DNA of 64,000 nt from Albugo candida (GCA_905220665.1 CAJNAR010000167.1:186001-250000), one strand, 5' to 3'. Positions 23,932-34,339 are shown, counted from the first letter of the stretch. Notes: generated by a model not told the origin, from the letters alone. Numbers and translations: made by a program.

Positions 23932-24490
23932 CCGTTAAAATCCTCAGTGCGTTTCGTAAAACCTCTTCAGTTTGATATGATTGGCTAATTTCATGCTAAC
24001 GTGGACCTAGGTAAGGAAGGGACAATGTGATAGCACTGCCCGCTACTTTTCGACGTAAAATATTTTGCAATCACTCAGTTCAGTTAGCGTTCGCGTTTGT
24101 TCGTAAAGCTCATTGTTGTTAGACTATTTCGCAGTTCACGATTTGTTGATGGCACAAAAATATCCTATTCTGCACACTGAGTCCTAATATTTCACTATGC
24201 AAAGAACATGAAAAATTCATTATCATTATTATTTTTTGAAAACATAACAAAAGAGTTTAAAAATACACAAAATATCCTTGGGTAAGGGTCATTCATGACG
24301 TAAAAACCTTAAGGCCTACAAGCTTGGTCTCAAAGATGATTTCCGAGTGAGTGTGAATGCCTGATTTGCAGTCAATATGGTTGAATTCTCAGTCTAGGAA
24401 ATTAGCCAATCATATCAGAAGGTCTCGTATAACCCAATTATATCAAACTGAGGGGATATTACAAAACGCACTGAGGGAATTTCAACGGTT
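23932..24490. repeat. MITE-like element with terminal inverted repeats
   Basis: The left end (23932-23991) and the right end (24439-24490) are imperfect inverted copies. CTCAGTGCGTTTCGTAAAAC with TCAGTTTGATAT on the left is mirrored by ATATCAAACTGA with CAAAACGCACTGAG on the right. The 560-bp body has no long frame. The core is shared with 14265-14730. It sits directly downstream of LINE copy A. Confidence 0.65.
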
Positions 24491-24663
24491 CCGTAAAAGA
24501 ATCAAAGCACAAAATAGATCAACTAATTGTGCTATCACCTGAGAAGCTTCCAGCAAAGTTCTATCTTAAAGAAAAACTCCTTGGAGACAATCCGCTACAC
24601 ATATTTTGAAATGCAATTGGAGCAAACCTTCTCCGCTTCGATTAACTAGTAGCAACAGTCCTT

Positions 24664-24975
24664 CTCGAATTTGGCCACATGACAATAATACCCTCCTCAG
24701 GATCAAAGCCCGCAATGTCGCGTTTCGATGCCCAGGCAATGATTAATATAAGTAGAAAATCTGACAGCTGCACTGACTATGGAATGTTCAAAATGAATAT
24801 CACTGGATCATGGATTACGGATCAATCAGATGATCTTGTAGATAAGACGTGTCCGAAAATGATTGCAAACTCTAACGTGCTGTTTATGTACAATGCAAGG
24901 GGCACGCCAGTAAAAGATACGATCAAAACGTACTGGAATTACAAGACCAATAATCTTGAGTGGCCTCGTGTCTGA
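24664..24975 (+). CDS. Unrecognised short open frame
   Basis: About 100 codons (ATG at 24679), polar, with several Cys and Asn-rich stretches (DSCTDYGMFKMNITGSW). It has no signal peptide and matches no family I know. It may be a piece of a secreted protein or chance. The flanks are repeats and pseudogenes. Confidence 0.2.
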   Translation, partial: LEFGHMTIIPSSGSKPAMSRFDAQAMINISRKSDSCTDYGMFKMNITGSWITDQSDDLVDKTCPKMIANSNVLFMYNARGTPVKDTIKTYWNYKTNNLEWPRV

Positions 24976-25279
24976 ATGTGAAAGAAGTAATGCAACTGCA
25001 GCTTTCTTGGTGACCTGAATATCTTGACGGGATGAAGGAAAAAATGGCCGAGATCGAGCGTTTTCATAGAAGTATAACATCAAAATCGGGCAAGTAAAAA
25101 GGTTGGGCATGAATTTGAAGAGCCGCATCAACCGAGCTTTCCAGAAGATGTGGCATTTGTGCAGTATGTGTGGACGCCAGCTGACAACAACTCAAAGCTA
25201 TCCAAGATGGAAGATAATGAAAAGTTTTGGTCCGGTTTCGTAATGAGAGCTGGTTGGTGTAATTATTACTGCTTGGTAG

Positions 25280-26022
25280 GCAATCTAGCGCCTTGCCGTC
25301 TGTCCAGCTGAGTTTGACCGGCAATTTTGCCGAAGAGCGGTAAGCAAATCACCACAATTCATAAATTCGGTCAAAAGATGCAAATTCAGAAGGCTTTTCT
25401 TCCCATGCCGCGCCAATCATTGGACTATACGTGTGTTATTAAAGCCGGCGAGTAGATTTAACTCTGCAATGAATCCAGCAATATAGATGGATGTCGACTG
25501 TAATATGTTTTGTCAGCAACGAATCCAATTTCTAGATGCGCAAGCCATACTTCGCCAAAAGATCCTTTCTCCAGTCACCGAGTGAGCACAATAGCACTTC
25601 TTTGATGTTAGAAGACATGAAGTCAGACTACTCCGTCGCTGAGGAAACTCGTTCTCAGCTACGGAGTGGCTTGTGTGACCGTACGAGCCTTTATCGATCT
25701 GAAGCCAGCGAGCTGTCAAGACACTTTGATGTTTCCAATCCAACTTGGTATACTGATGTCAACGCGTTTCATGAAAGCAAAATGAGGCTCTCTCACGTGA
25801 GGAGCCGTATCGGATGTGAACGCCAAGGAGCTTCTCCTTTCAGAGCCTGAATGTACTCTTAATATCTGTCCTCCACCACGTTCGATGGTTGCAAATATCA
25901 GGCTGGTGATACTCCAAACTGCGCTTTTTTGCGGCGATACCTTATAAGTGCACCAAGCGCCAGTAGTAAGGCAGGGACCATGAAGACACATACGGCTATA
26001 ATTGAAGTCTTGTTCGACCTGG
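25280..26022 (-). pseudogene. LRR-receptor-kinase fragment (TM, juxtamembrane, kinase N-lobe)
   Basis: Read on the minus strand, this segment follows the receptor kinase at 61508-64000 from just before its membrane helix to the kinase N-lobe. RRSSLAFTSDTAPHVREPH matches the juxtamembrane part, ARWLQIDKGSYGHTS follows, then a glycine loop GSFGEVWLA (about 25550) preceded by an in-frame TGA. Next come NLLAGFNNTRIVQ, EFMNCGDLLTALRQ and LSWTDGKALDCL, where similarity stops abruptly at about 25280. Several frame changes and stops are needed. It is a partial, inactivated duplicate with neither the LRRs nor the catalytic loop. Confidence 0.8.
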
Positions 26023-26364
26023 TGACGCAAAATGAGCGGCATCAAGGTGTCCGAAGATCAAAGAGATTGCAAACCGAGTAGTTACAATGACTCACTTGTG
26101 GCACAATTCAGTCAAATAATTGCAACAATCCTTCTCAGATTTCTGATAGAATCATACCGCGATACATTAGCCACCACAGGTGCGCTGGATGAAGGTCAAC
26201 TAATTTTATGACAACATCATGAACATTATCTCATATATAAAAAAGCCCCCAGCGTCTCTTAATAAACAATTGTGGTCGTGCACCGACGGTCGCAAGAAGA
26301 CGAATAAGCGATACCCGTTGCGAAGAAACAGAGCGTATTCTTGTTAGCAGGTTATCTGGAAACG

Positions 26365-26902
26365 TTTTAATATCTCGATTGGCCAGGAGAGCCATAGACG
26401 AATGCATGTCATTCGACATGTCAATCTCGAAGGGCGCAGGACTCGATTCTTAAAGCATTTTAGCGAGGAAGCGCTGTGAAGTGGTCAACAAATTCAGTAT
26501 TTTCACTCCAATCATAATGAAGAACGTGTATTCTATATCATGACGTTGCTTGCGTACACGTGTCAAGACGATATATAAAGTTCGGTCGCATTTCAAGTTG
26601 CTCAAGTGCTTACTTGATGGAAAATGCACATTGTGCGTTTCACTTCTATTTTAGATGCATTTCCATAAATACAAACCTTGTACATACTATGCATTCAGTT
26701 TCCCATTCTTTCAACTAGCCACATACAACACGTCATTATTTACTTTTCATCTATGTCCCAGAGTCTGGAGGAAGGCCGTTGTGATCTTTGCTTCGAAACT
26801 AGTAATCGAATGTTCTCGTCCAATACACATGAGCGTCCTACCTTGATTTGTAGGTGCGCCTGAGCTTTGAAGATCTAGCTCGATGATATCAGCCATGAAG
26901 CA
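26365..26902. repeat. Duplicated upstream module (partner of 42505-43027)
   Basis: This non-coding stretch matches 42505-42975 in order. Examples are GATTGGCCAG, GCGCTGTGAAG-GGTCAACAAATTCAGTA, ACACGTGTCA, AAGTGCTTACTTG and GGTGCGCCTGAGCTT. In both places it ends shortly before a signal-peptide ATG (26903 here, 43028 there), but the proteins that follow are not visibly related. It may be a promoter plus 5' leader duplicated with or without its gene. Confidence 0.65.
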
Positions 26903-27211
26903 ATGTTCACATTACTCGGTCTCATAATAACGAGTTCGATCTCGTGGAGACGTGTGGTGTGAGTTGTTTATGCAGCTATTTCAGCACACTCGTCAGATCA
27001 CTGCACCCAACGTCTTGATGAATTGACGGATAGCGTCGAACTGAGTGCTTTTGAAGATTCACGGAAATATGCGTTGTTGCACGCCGTGCCAGATGAATCG
27101 TTTACTGGAAAGAGATTTGCATCAAGAGTCACTCCGGGAGAGGACAGTTGGCAACACAGAAGGTGGACCGACGAATTCAGCAAGTGGGAGTTCATATCCG
27201 TCAGACTTTGA
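26903..27211 (+). pseudogene. Small secreted-protein frame with an internal TGA
   Basis: The ATG at 26903 starts a typical signal peptide (MFTLLGLIITSSIS). The frame meets TGA at 26960-26962, then stays open for 82 codons to 27211 (VVYAAISAHSSDHCTQRL to KWEFISVRL). Either one nonsense mutation broke a small secreted protein of about 100 aa, or a short intron removes the stop; GTGTGAG at 26957 is a weak possible donor. No family recognised. Its upstream DNA is shared with the gene at 43028. Confidence 0.4.
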
Positions 27212-27311
27212 ATAAGACAGTTTTCTTCACTTATGTTCTTCACATCTGTAAGTATCGTATGGAAAGGAGCACTTTGAGATGTACAGGGCCGTGTCGCATA
27301 AGAGTTACTTG

Positions 27312-27328
27312 ACTGAGTCTAGACCAGA
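27312..27328. repeat. Left target-site duplication of LINE copy B
   Basis: The 17 bases ACTGAGTCTAGACCAGA occur here and, unchanged, at 34340-34356, immediately outside the two ends of the retrotransposon. Confidence 0.9.
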
Positions 27329-27419
27329 CTTCTCAATTTGCCGGCTACTAAGTAACCCGCCAATTTAGTAAAAACAACTCGAAAAAACAACTTTTTTCAC
27401 CTCTTTCCTCTCGAAAACA

Positions 27420-29897
27420 ATGGTTCAAGTCGACATATCGACACAACCAAGGGTGCTAGCGTCCACTTGTAGTGACGTGGCAACCCTCATGAGTCACCCT
27501 GTTTTGGGTGATTGTATGATTGTTGATCAGTCATCACCCCTGTGTGATGACGTGGAAAGTACCCCCACCCCCAGTGTGACGGTCCTGGTCAATACCGGTA
27601 CTACAGGTGTCGGATGTGGTACCGGTGGTACATGCGGTACTATCGTTGCCTCGTCACAGGATGACCCAAAGGCAACTGCAAGTGTGGACGACACTAAAAG
27701 TCCCACTTTGGCTGACCTGATCAGGTCACAGGAGTCCTTGCGTAAGGACCAGGCTAGAGCACGGGCGAAATTTCGCGTGGAGCTTCCAAAGCCTAAAGCC
27801 TCGGACATCGAGTCTATTATGCGATTGTATGCTGATGGACAACATCCCGAGTGGTCGGTGTTGGCAGAAAAATTGGAGGCAGCGAGGCCTTTTAAGGTCT
27901 CCAAAGCCACCTTTCCCATGATTCTGGAAACAAGTCAAGCGTTGGTGCGTACTCCAAATGGAAAAATCCTGTCTTCCCTTATGAAGGATCATGGGAATCC
28001 AGTATTCGAGAGTCTACTGGAGAGCAGAGCCATTGCTCAAGTCTCAAAGATGCCTGGTGGCAATCTTCGAGTGATGGTCTCCACCGAGGATGCTTGTCAA
28101 CAGCTGGAGTGCCAGCCGATAACCATCCTCGGGTCTCAATACTTTTTTCGGGAGTACGATTCTCTCGAATCCAAATACTATCTGGATATATTTGGAGTGG
28201 GCGTGGAGGAAGAACGGATTCCGATTTTACGTTCCCTTCACAGTCTAGGATGTCCAGTAGTCTTTGCTACTTTCCGCGAAACTGTTCCGTGCAAGGGTGT
28301 CGTGATGTCGACGTGGAGAGTGTACTTTAGTACTCCTACATGCCCTCCACAGCTGGTCCGCATCGGTAAAGTATGCGAACAAATTGCATACGAAAAGGTG
28401 CTTTACCCTGTGCGAGGGAAACACGCTCCTATCCCATCGGAACGACCACGTTTTGGTCAACGTGGTCCTTATTGCTTGGATTTGTGCGCTATATCAACCA
28501 CGGGAGCACGGCAACAACAATCGAACAAGCAAAAGAAAAAGCAAAACCACATCCAAAATCAACCGCAACAAAAACCACAACAGCAACCAAAACAAACGAA
28601 CGCGCCAACGGAGCTCGTGGTGGCACCACAAAAAGTAGTGAAGCCAGTTCTCAGTCAAGAATTGAAAGCGAGGAAACCTGACCGGAAGCTATCCGATCAA
28701 ATCTCGTTGGAGCTCAACACTCCCCCCACTATCACACCACCAGGAGCACAAGCTTTATTGCAACACACACCTCCCATCCTCCAACTGACCAGTCAGTCAT
28801 ACTCCCAACCACGGGTAGAGCGGGATGGGGATGTATCCATGAAGTTGGCTTGGACGAGTGGAAAACGTAATCGGGTGGAGCCGTTCGACCAAATGGTCTC
28901 CAAAGCACCACCTCTTGCGCTTCCAAAACTAGCGACGAGTAACTATTTTTCCGTGCTCGCAACTATGGAGGTGGAGATCGAAGAAGTAACAGCGGTTGCC
29001 AATCCAGAGAATGGCAATCGCGTCCAAATCATCCCCGTGAAAGCACGGATGCCAAAAGAGGTGGCCACCTCGAAAGAGGCGGCACACTTTTATCAAAAAC
29101 GTCATACAACAATCGAGAAATCGGAACGACCAACCCGAGTTGGTGAAATAGGGGAGCTGATGGAAATCGATTCGAAAAATGCCCTTCACTCACTCCGACC
29201 GGACAAGCTGGTTCAAGCGGATTCTTGCATCCCTCATGTGCGGAAGCTAATCCAGTTCTGCACAAATCCGGACAAAATCATCCGAGCGGCACTTGATCAT
29301 CCGATCACGATGAATGGTGTGCTACTTGCATGTATGGAGTCGAATGATAAAGCTTTGGATGAAGTGGCTCATCTACTTATGATAAATCGCGTTTTTGCAA
29401 CTCACAATCTCGGCGAAGATGTTACGTTTGCGACGCGATGGAGTCGCCACGTTGGTGGAAAAGTTCCCTCCAAGCGATCGGTTTTGTTCGAGAAAGTAAT
29501 GTCGTGGTGGACGTCAGTGCCGGACATCGTTATCGGTTTGACTCGAGCAACGAAAGCTCTCACGTTGTTGGAACTTTTATTCATGTGTACTGCTCCGACA
29601 TTCTACACCAACGACCACTGGATCCAATATCTCACCGATGGACCAGTGATCTGGATTCCGGGTCATCATTGTCGTTTACTTCCAACCAATGTGATCATAT
29701 CCTTCTTCCGCTCCGACGTTGGCATAAAGTGTTGGTCGCAATGGTTTGGAGGTAGATGGCGTGGACTTCTCCATGGTGACATCGCTGAGCTTTCCGTCAA
29801 TCTCAGCTTTTTTCCAGAGGAGCACACAACACTTCACCTCTCACAACAAGATGGTGAAATGAGGTTGATTACTGGTCCACTTCAGCGTGAATGCTAA
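27420..29897 (+). CDS. LINE ORF1 protein
   Basis: 825 aa, expected to coat element RNA. The N-terminal third is Thr/Ser-rich, followed by a conserved-looking core (VELPKPKASDIESI to SRAIAQVSKMPGG), a Gln/Lys/Pro-rich linker at about residues 370-400, and a long C-terminal part with no zinc-knuckle pattern that I can see. The start ATG lies 91 bp from the element end. The last codons overlap the ORF2 frame by 26 bp. Function is inferred from position; I do not recognise the domain type. Confidence 0.85.
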   Translation: MVQVDISTQPRVLASTCSDVATLMSHPVLGDCMIVDQSSPLCDDVESTPTPSVTVLVNTGTTGVGCGTGGTCGTIVASSQDDPKATASVDDTKSPTLADLIRSQESLRKDQARARAKFRVELPKPKASDIESIMRLYADGQHPEWSVLAEKLEAARPFKVSKATFPMILETSQALVRTPNGKILSSLMKDHGNPVFESLLESRAIAQVSKMPGGNLRVMVSTEDACQQLECQPITILGSQYFFREYDSLESKYYLDIFGVGVEEERIPILRSLHSLGCPVVFATFRETVPCKGVVMSTWRVYFSTPTCPPQLVRIGKVCEQIAYEKVLYPVRGKHAPIPSERPRFGQRGPYCLDLCAISTTGARQQQSNKQKKKQNHIQNQPQQKPQQQPKQTNAPTELVVAPQKVVKPVLSQELKARKPDRKLSDQISLELNTPPTITPPGAQALLQHTPPILQLTSQSYSQPRVERDGDVSMKLAWTSGKRNRVEPFDQMVSKAPPLALPKLATSNYFSVLATMEVEIEEVTAVANPENGNRVQIIPVKARMPKEVATSKEAAHFYQKRHTTIEKSERPTRVGEIGELMEIDSKNALHSLRPDKLVQADSCIPHVRKLIQFCTNPDKIIRAALDHPITMNGVLLACMESNDKALDEVAHLLMINRVFATHNLGEDVTFATRWSRHVGGKVPSKRSVLFEKVMSWWTSVPDIVIGLTRATKALTLLELLFMCTAPTFYTNDHWIQYLTDGPVIWIPGHHCRLLPTNVIISFFRSDVGIKCWSQWFGGRWRGLLHGDIAELSVNLSFFPEEHTTLHLSQQDGEMRLITGPLQREC

Positions 29898-32800
29898 GGG
29901 CTCCTCGATTATTTCAACGTGGAACAATATCTCAGCACTCACGGTGAATGTTAATGGAATACATAAAAACGGTCATCTTTTTATCGACCACATCGTATCA
30001 CAATACTCCATTTGTTGTGTTCAAGAAACCAAGTTTCACGATCACAACCAACTGGAATCATTTCAATTTTTATTATCCTCAAAAATGCAGCACAAAATGT
30101 TTGTCAATGATCACAACAGTGCTTTTCTCCATCCGACTCAAAACCGCAGTGGCGGCGTCATGACAATCCTTCGTTCGGACTTTCCCGGTTATACAACAGC
30201 TGAAGAACTCACCGATCGAAGCATTCGAAATCGTTATTTGGTTCTGCGTCTTCTCATTCACGATGCACCGGTGTGTATTCACAATGTATATGCACCGGTC
30301 AAGGCCGCGGAACGAGTGAGTTTTTATGAGTTATTGCTTTCCAACACTTTCGAATCGACCGCATCACATATCGTATTTGGTGATTTCAACACACCACTCG
30401 ATCCAGCTATCGATGCTTCGAGTGGAACAATTCGACACGAACCAAGTCGATTAGCGTGTTTGGAATGGCTTTCACAGTTGGGTGTGGTAGACGCTTGGCG
30501 AATCCAGCATCCGACTGAAAAAGTATTTACAGGACCATTACCGCGCAAGAATCGACTTGATTATATCTGCATGTCGGAAGAGCTATTCAATATGGTATAC
30601 AAAACCTCTGAGTATTTTCGTCCACGACATGCGGGAGATCATCTGGCACAAAAAGTAACTTTTGCAAATCCAACTCAATCACCCGGTCGAGGATATTGGA
30701 AATGCTCATTACGACTATTTGAATATCCTAAAGTTGTCGAAGCTATCAAATTGGAAGCGAATTTGGTGCTCAACCAGTTACGGACAACTTCGAATCCCGG
30801 TAAAATGTGGGAAAGTTGGAAGACGAAAATCAAGAAACAGCTTCAAGGAATCGAAAAAAAGGTTGCACAAGATAGCCGACGTGATGTTGAGTCTAGCCAG
30901 CGTGTTTTGGAAGTCGCAGCAGCTCGATATCGCATCCACGACACCAATGAGTCACGGTACTTTTACGAATCGAGTCTCGAACAATTTCGACTTTCAGTCG
31001 AAAACAACGCGAAATACAACCAAGATGAAAGCTTCGACCATCACGTGAAGCATATGGAGAACTCTTCAAAGTATTTTTTTCGCCCTCCGGATAGTTCTTG
31101 TCGTCGCGTGCCGATCGAAAATGTTACCAAAAAATGTGGTACAGTGACATCGAACCCGAGGGAGATTATTGACGAATTCAGAGATCATTGGGGTGGTGTC
31201 ATGGGCTCTCTTTATAGCTCAGAGACCGACTCATATGATCCAAGTGAAAGAAAGCAAAAAAAGTTACTCGATTCGATTCAAGTTTCACTTGCCTCAGCAG
31301 AGCAAGACCGTCTCTCCACTCGGTTAAGTACGACCGAGATGGCGGAAGCGATCAAGCACATGCGGAGTAGTTCTTCTCCAGGTATGGATGGACTACCAGC
31401 TGCATTTTATCAGCTTGATCCGGAAACGTTTGGCGAGTGTCTGAAGATCGTGTTCGAATATCAGCTGGAAAGAGGAATTCTACTTCGATCACAACGTCAC
31501 TCAGCAATAACATTATTGTACAAAAAAGGATCACGAGGTGATCCTGGCAACTATCGACCGATCGCACTGCTTTGTGTCGATATAAAAGTACTTTCAAAAG
31601 TGTTGGCGTATCGATTGCAACGTTTTTTGCCAAAATTGATCCATCAAGATCAAAAAGCATTCGTACGAGGAAGGTCAATGCATCATCATCGACATCTTGA
31701 CTTGGTCACTCAAGCTTATGCGACTTTTCTCGACTTTGAGAAAGCTTATGATCGAGTCAATTGGACGTACATGTTTCGCGTTTTGGAAAAGATGGGCGTT
31801 GGAAAAAGTTTTATCGACTGGGTTCGTCTTTTGTACAATAACACAAAGGCGCAGTTGATGATTAATGGAAATATCACACCGTCCATTACACCACAACGTG
31901 GAGTGAAACAAGGTGATCCTCTCTCAGCATTACTTTTTCTGATGACGATCGAACCTTTGGGAAATTTACTTCGACAACATGAAGAACATGGCATTTGGAT
32001 TAATAGCACGACTGTCGCAACTGGATTATTTTTTGCGGACGATTCGACATTGCTTTCAGAGACACCAAATGGTGTTTTGACGCAACTTGAACTCGTCCAA
32101 GTCTATTGCGATGGATCGGGTGCGAAACTCAACTTGAGTAAATCATCCTTGCTCTCGTTGAATCGGACCATGCCGTGTCCACGTATTCCCAATTTGACCA
32201 TAATGGGTCCGGAGGATTCGGTCAAGTATTTGGGTATTCCGTTCGGCCAGAAACCAACTCACTCGATGGTTATTTCAACTCTCGACAAGCGTTTTTACGA
32301 TGGGTTTGGTGTATGGTTTCGAACAGCAAGAACTGTTCGTGGTCGACTACTGGTTGCGCAGACGATGATTTTATCACGTTTGTGGCATTACACGATGCAC
32401 GTAGACATACCAGCAGCGACAATTCGACAGTGGCAATCGATGTTAAATCGCTTTGTGCTTGGTCGGAAACACAAAAAAGATTCAAAACATGTTCACCTAC
32501 TCAGCAAAGAGTTTTTATATCTTCGCCGACAAGATGGTGGACTACAAGTTCCTTTTTTGGTGGGACGACTAAAGCTACAACGTATTCAATTCCTTCAGCA
32601 GTTCGCATCCGATGCGTCAACAATTCTTCCTGCGAATTGGACAACAGCTTCGACGGAATTATTACAACTTATTCAACCTCCCTTTGGACCACACAAGCCG
32701 ATGGATATATTCACCATCGCACCAAATCGACATGGAAAAATGGTTCAATGGGAGAGCATATCATCATGGTGGAAAAAAGCATTTAGAATGTGGCATCAGA

Positions 32801-34035
32801 TGGATTGGAGCATTTCAATATCAGATTTAAATGTTTCACAACGCCGTCAGTACTACATGGAACAGCCGATGTGGTTTCACTGCGACCAAAAATTACATTA
32901 CGAAGCTGCTACTCGTCATCCGAGTACACAGAACGTTTGGTACAATCTTGGCATGGTGGATGAACCACATCGAACATTTCGAAAAACATTTGCTACACTT
33001 TTCGACGTTCGAAGTTTGCAAGACTTTTTTCGTGAAAGCGACACATGGCCAACGAAGGAAGATTTCGTCGCCAACTATTACAACGACGAAGAGCTGAACA
33101 CGTCGGATATGTCTGAAGAAAGGTTGCTAAGTCGACTTTACAATGAAGTCACTCAGATTCTCCAGCGTATCCACTTGACGATTGGTCTCATCACTTGGAT
33201 TATACCAACCACAAGTGGCAGATCATTTTATGTGGGAGTAAAAAGCAAGGAAAGGAAACATTATTTTCCATCCATTCCACGCTCACAACTCTCACGAATC
33301 GTCTGGAAACCTCCCGAACCAACCAAGAGTCATCCGATGTCGACACATTGGTCAACACGGGAGAGATCGGACGCACTGGATTCAGAACGAATCCAAACTT
33401 TTATGGCTACACCACGGCATCTTCGAAAACGTGTATTACCAATTTTCGAGGATTTACAGTTTCGTCTCGCCTTTCGGATGTTGCCAGTTCGATCTCGTTT
33501 CTGGTTCTTAAAGGATATTCAGCCCGACATTATATTGTGCACGCAGACTTCGTGTGGGGCAGTGGAATCCGATCAACATCTCTTTCTCGAGTGCGACCAC
33601 ACGGCACAGTTATGGAGAGAGTTACTTCCTAGTTGGGATCAGTTTTTCTCCTTTCGACCACGTTGGACGCATATTGCATGTGCAATCGTACCAACACTAC
33701 GGTCGGATTGGAAAGAATATTTAGCAATTATATCGAATTTGTGGCTTGCATTGCAAGCGGTGACACTGCACTTCGTCTGGACAGATCGGAATCGTCGTTT
33801 GTTCGATCATCGATCAGCAACTCCGACAGTTCCAGCACTTTCCGTGATCTACACCACGTTTAGTGCGCACGTTCGGTACTTTCGAAGACAGTGTTACGAC
33901 CACGAGGAACGCATTCGGCTTGCAAAGGTACTGGATCAACTCGCAACGCAAGGATCATTTGGTGGATTTTTCAGAAGTCGAAGATCATTGCTGCGGGTAC
34001 GGCACAGGCGAGTGGAACGGCAAGTGCAACTCTGA
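29869..34035 (+). CDS. LINE ORF2: APE endonuclease and reverse transcriptase
   Basis: About 1,385 aa. The endonuclease has CVQETKF, NVYAPV, FGDFNTPLD (about residue 165), RLDYICM and GDHLA. The reverse transcriptase has SSSPGMDGLPAAFY, YRPIALLCVD, DQKAFVRGRS, LDFEKAYDRVNW, GVKQGDPLSALLF and the FADD box (about residues 716-719). Near the C-terminus a C-C-H-C cluster (LCTQTSCG...HLFLEC) fits the zf-RVT domain of L1-like elements; no RNase H motif was seen. The frame opens at 29869, inside ORF1. It has no ATG before the endonuclease, the first near-start being GTG at 29887, so translation must use re-initiation at a non-ATG codon or frameshifting. It nicks target DNA and copies element RNA. Confidence 0.93.
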   Translation, partial: LLVHFSVNAKGSSIISTWNNISALTVNVNGIHKNGHLFIDHIVSQYSICCVQETKFHDHNQLESFQFLLSSKMQHKMFVNDHNSAFLHPTQNRSGGVMTILRSDFPGYTTAEELTDRSIRNRYLVLRLLIHDAPVCIHNVYAPVKAAERVSFYELLLSNTFESTASHIVFGDFNTPLDPAIDASSGTIRHEPSRLACLEWLSQLGVVDAWRIQHPTEKVFTGPLPRKNRLDYICMSEELFNMVYKTSEYFRPRHAGDHLAQKVTFANPTQSPGRGYWKCSLRLFEYPKVVEAIKLEANLVLNQLRTTSNPGKMWESWKTKIKKQLQGIEKKVAQDSRRDVESSQRVLEVAAARYRIHDTNESRYFYESSLEQFRLSVENNAKYNQDESFDHHVKHMENSSKYFFRPPDSSCRRVPIENVTKKCGTVTSNPREIIDEFRDHWGGVMGSLYSSETDSYDPSERKQKKLLDSIQVSLASAEQDRLSTRLSTTEMAEAIKHMRSSSSPGMDGLPAAFYQLDPETFGECLKIVFEYQLERGILLRSQRHSAITLLYKKGSRGDPGNYRPIALLCVDIKVLSKVLAYRLQRFLPKLIHQDQKAFVRGRSMHHHRHLDLVTQAYATFLDFEKAYDRVNWTYMFRVLEKMGVGKSFIDWVRLLYNNTKAQLMINGNITPSITPQRGVKQGDPLSALLFLMTIEPLGNLLRQHEEHGIWINSTTVATGLFFADDSTLLSETPNGVLTQLELVQVYCDGSGAKLNLSKSSLLSLNRTMPCPRIPNLTIMGPEDSVKYLGIPFGQKPTHSMVISTLDKRFYDGFGVWFRTARTVRGRLLVAQTMILSRLWHYTMHVDIPAATIRQWQSMLNRFVLGRKHKKDSKHVHLLSKEFLYLRRQDGGLQVPFLVGRLKLQRIQFLQQFASDASTILPANWTTASTELLQLIQPPFGPHKPMDIFTIAPNRHGKMVQWESISSWWKKAFRMWHQMDWSISISDLNVSQRRQYYMEQPMWFHCDQKLHYEAATRHPSTQNVWYNLGMVDEPHRTFRKTFATLFDVRSLQDFFRESDTWPTKEDFVANYYNDEELNTSDMSEERLLSRLYNEVTQILQRIHLTIGLITWIIPTTSGRSFYVGVKSKERKHYFPSIPRSQLSRIVWKPPEPTKSHPMSTHWSTRERSDALDSERIQTFMATPRHLRKRVLPIFEDLQFRLAFRMLPVRSRFWFLKDIQPDIILCTQTSCGAVESDQHLFLECDHTAQLWRELLPSWDQFFSFRPRWTHIACAIVPTLRSDWKEYLAIISNLWLALQAVTLHFVWTDRNRRLFDHRSATPTVPALSVIYTTFSAHVRYFRRQCYDHEERIRLAKVLDQLATQGSFGGFFRSRRSLLRVRHRRVERQVQL

Positions 34036-34339
34036 TCCTAGTCCTAGTTGGCTGGTTCTACTCACCGTAGTGTGGCGCACGCCAATTTGCAAACCACGGT
34101 ACTTTTGGACCATTTTTACAACTTAACAACCTTTTCACCTTTACAGCCTTTACAAGCTGGACCCAGTCTCGTATTAAGGGTGCTGAGGCTACTACGATAC
34201 GAGATTATCACCGAGACGACGTTTTATCATCTCTCACAGGTATTTCACGAAACGTTTTTTATATGTATATATGTTATTTAAGATAGCCTAGGCAACTAGA
34301 GAAGTCAGTTTGTCTAATTCTAGTAATATAGACACCTTC

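Larger units (their letters stand above)
27329..34339 (+). mobile_element. Full-length non-LTR retrotransposon (LINE copy B)
   Basis: A 7.0-kb element with a 91-bp 5' leader, two long uninterrupted frames and a 304-bp 3' untranslated region, flanked by an exact 17-bp target-site duplication. The order (ORF1, then APE endonuclease plus reverse transcriptase plus zinc-binding C-terminus) resembles the L1/Tx1 group. The 3' end (TAATATAGACACCTTCA) has no poly(A) tail or simple repeat. Intact frames and a perfect duplication point to a recent insertion that may still be active. The relative at 18008-23851 is an older copy of the same family. Confidence 0.93.
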
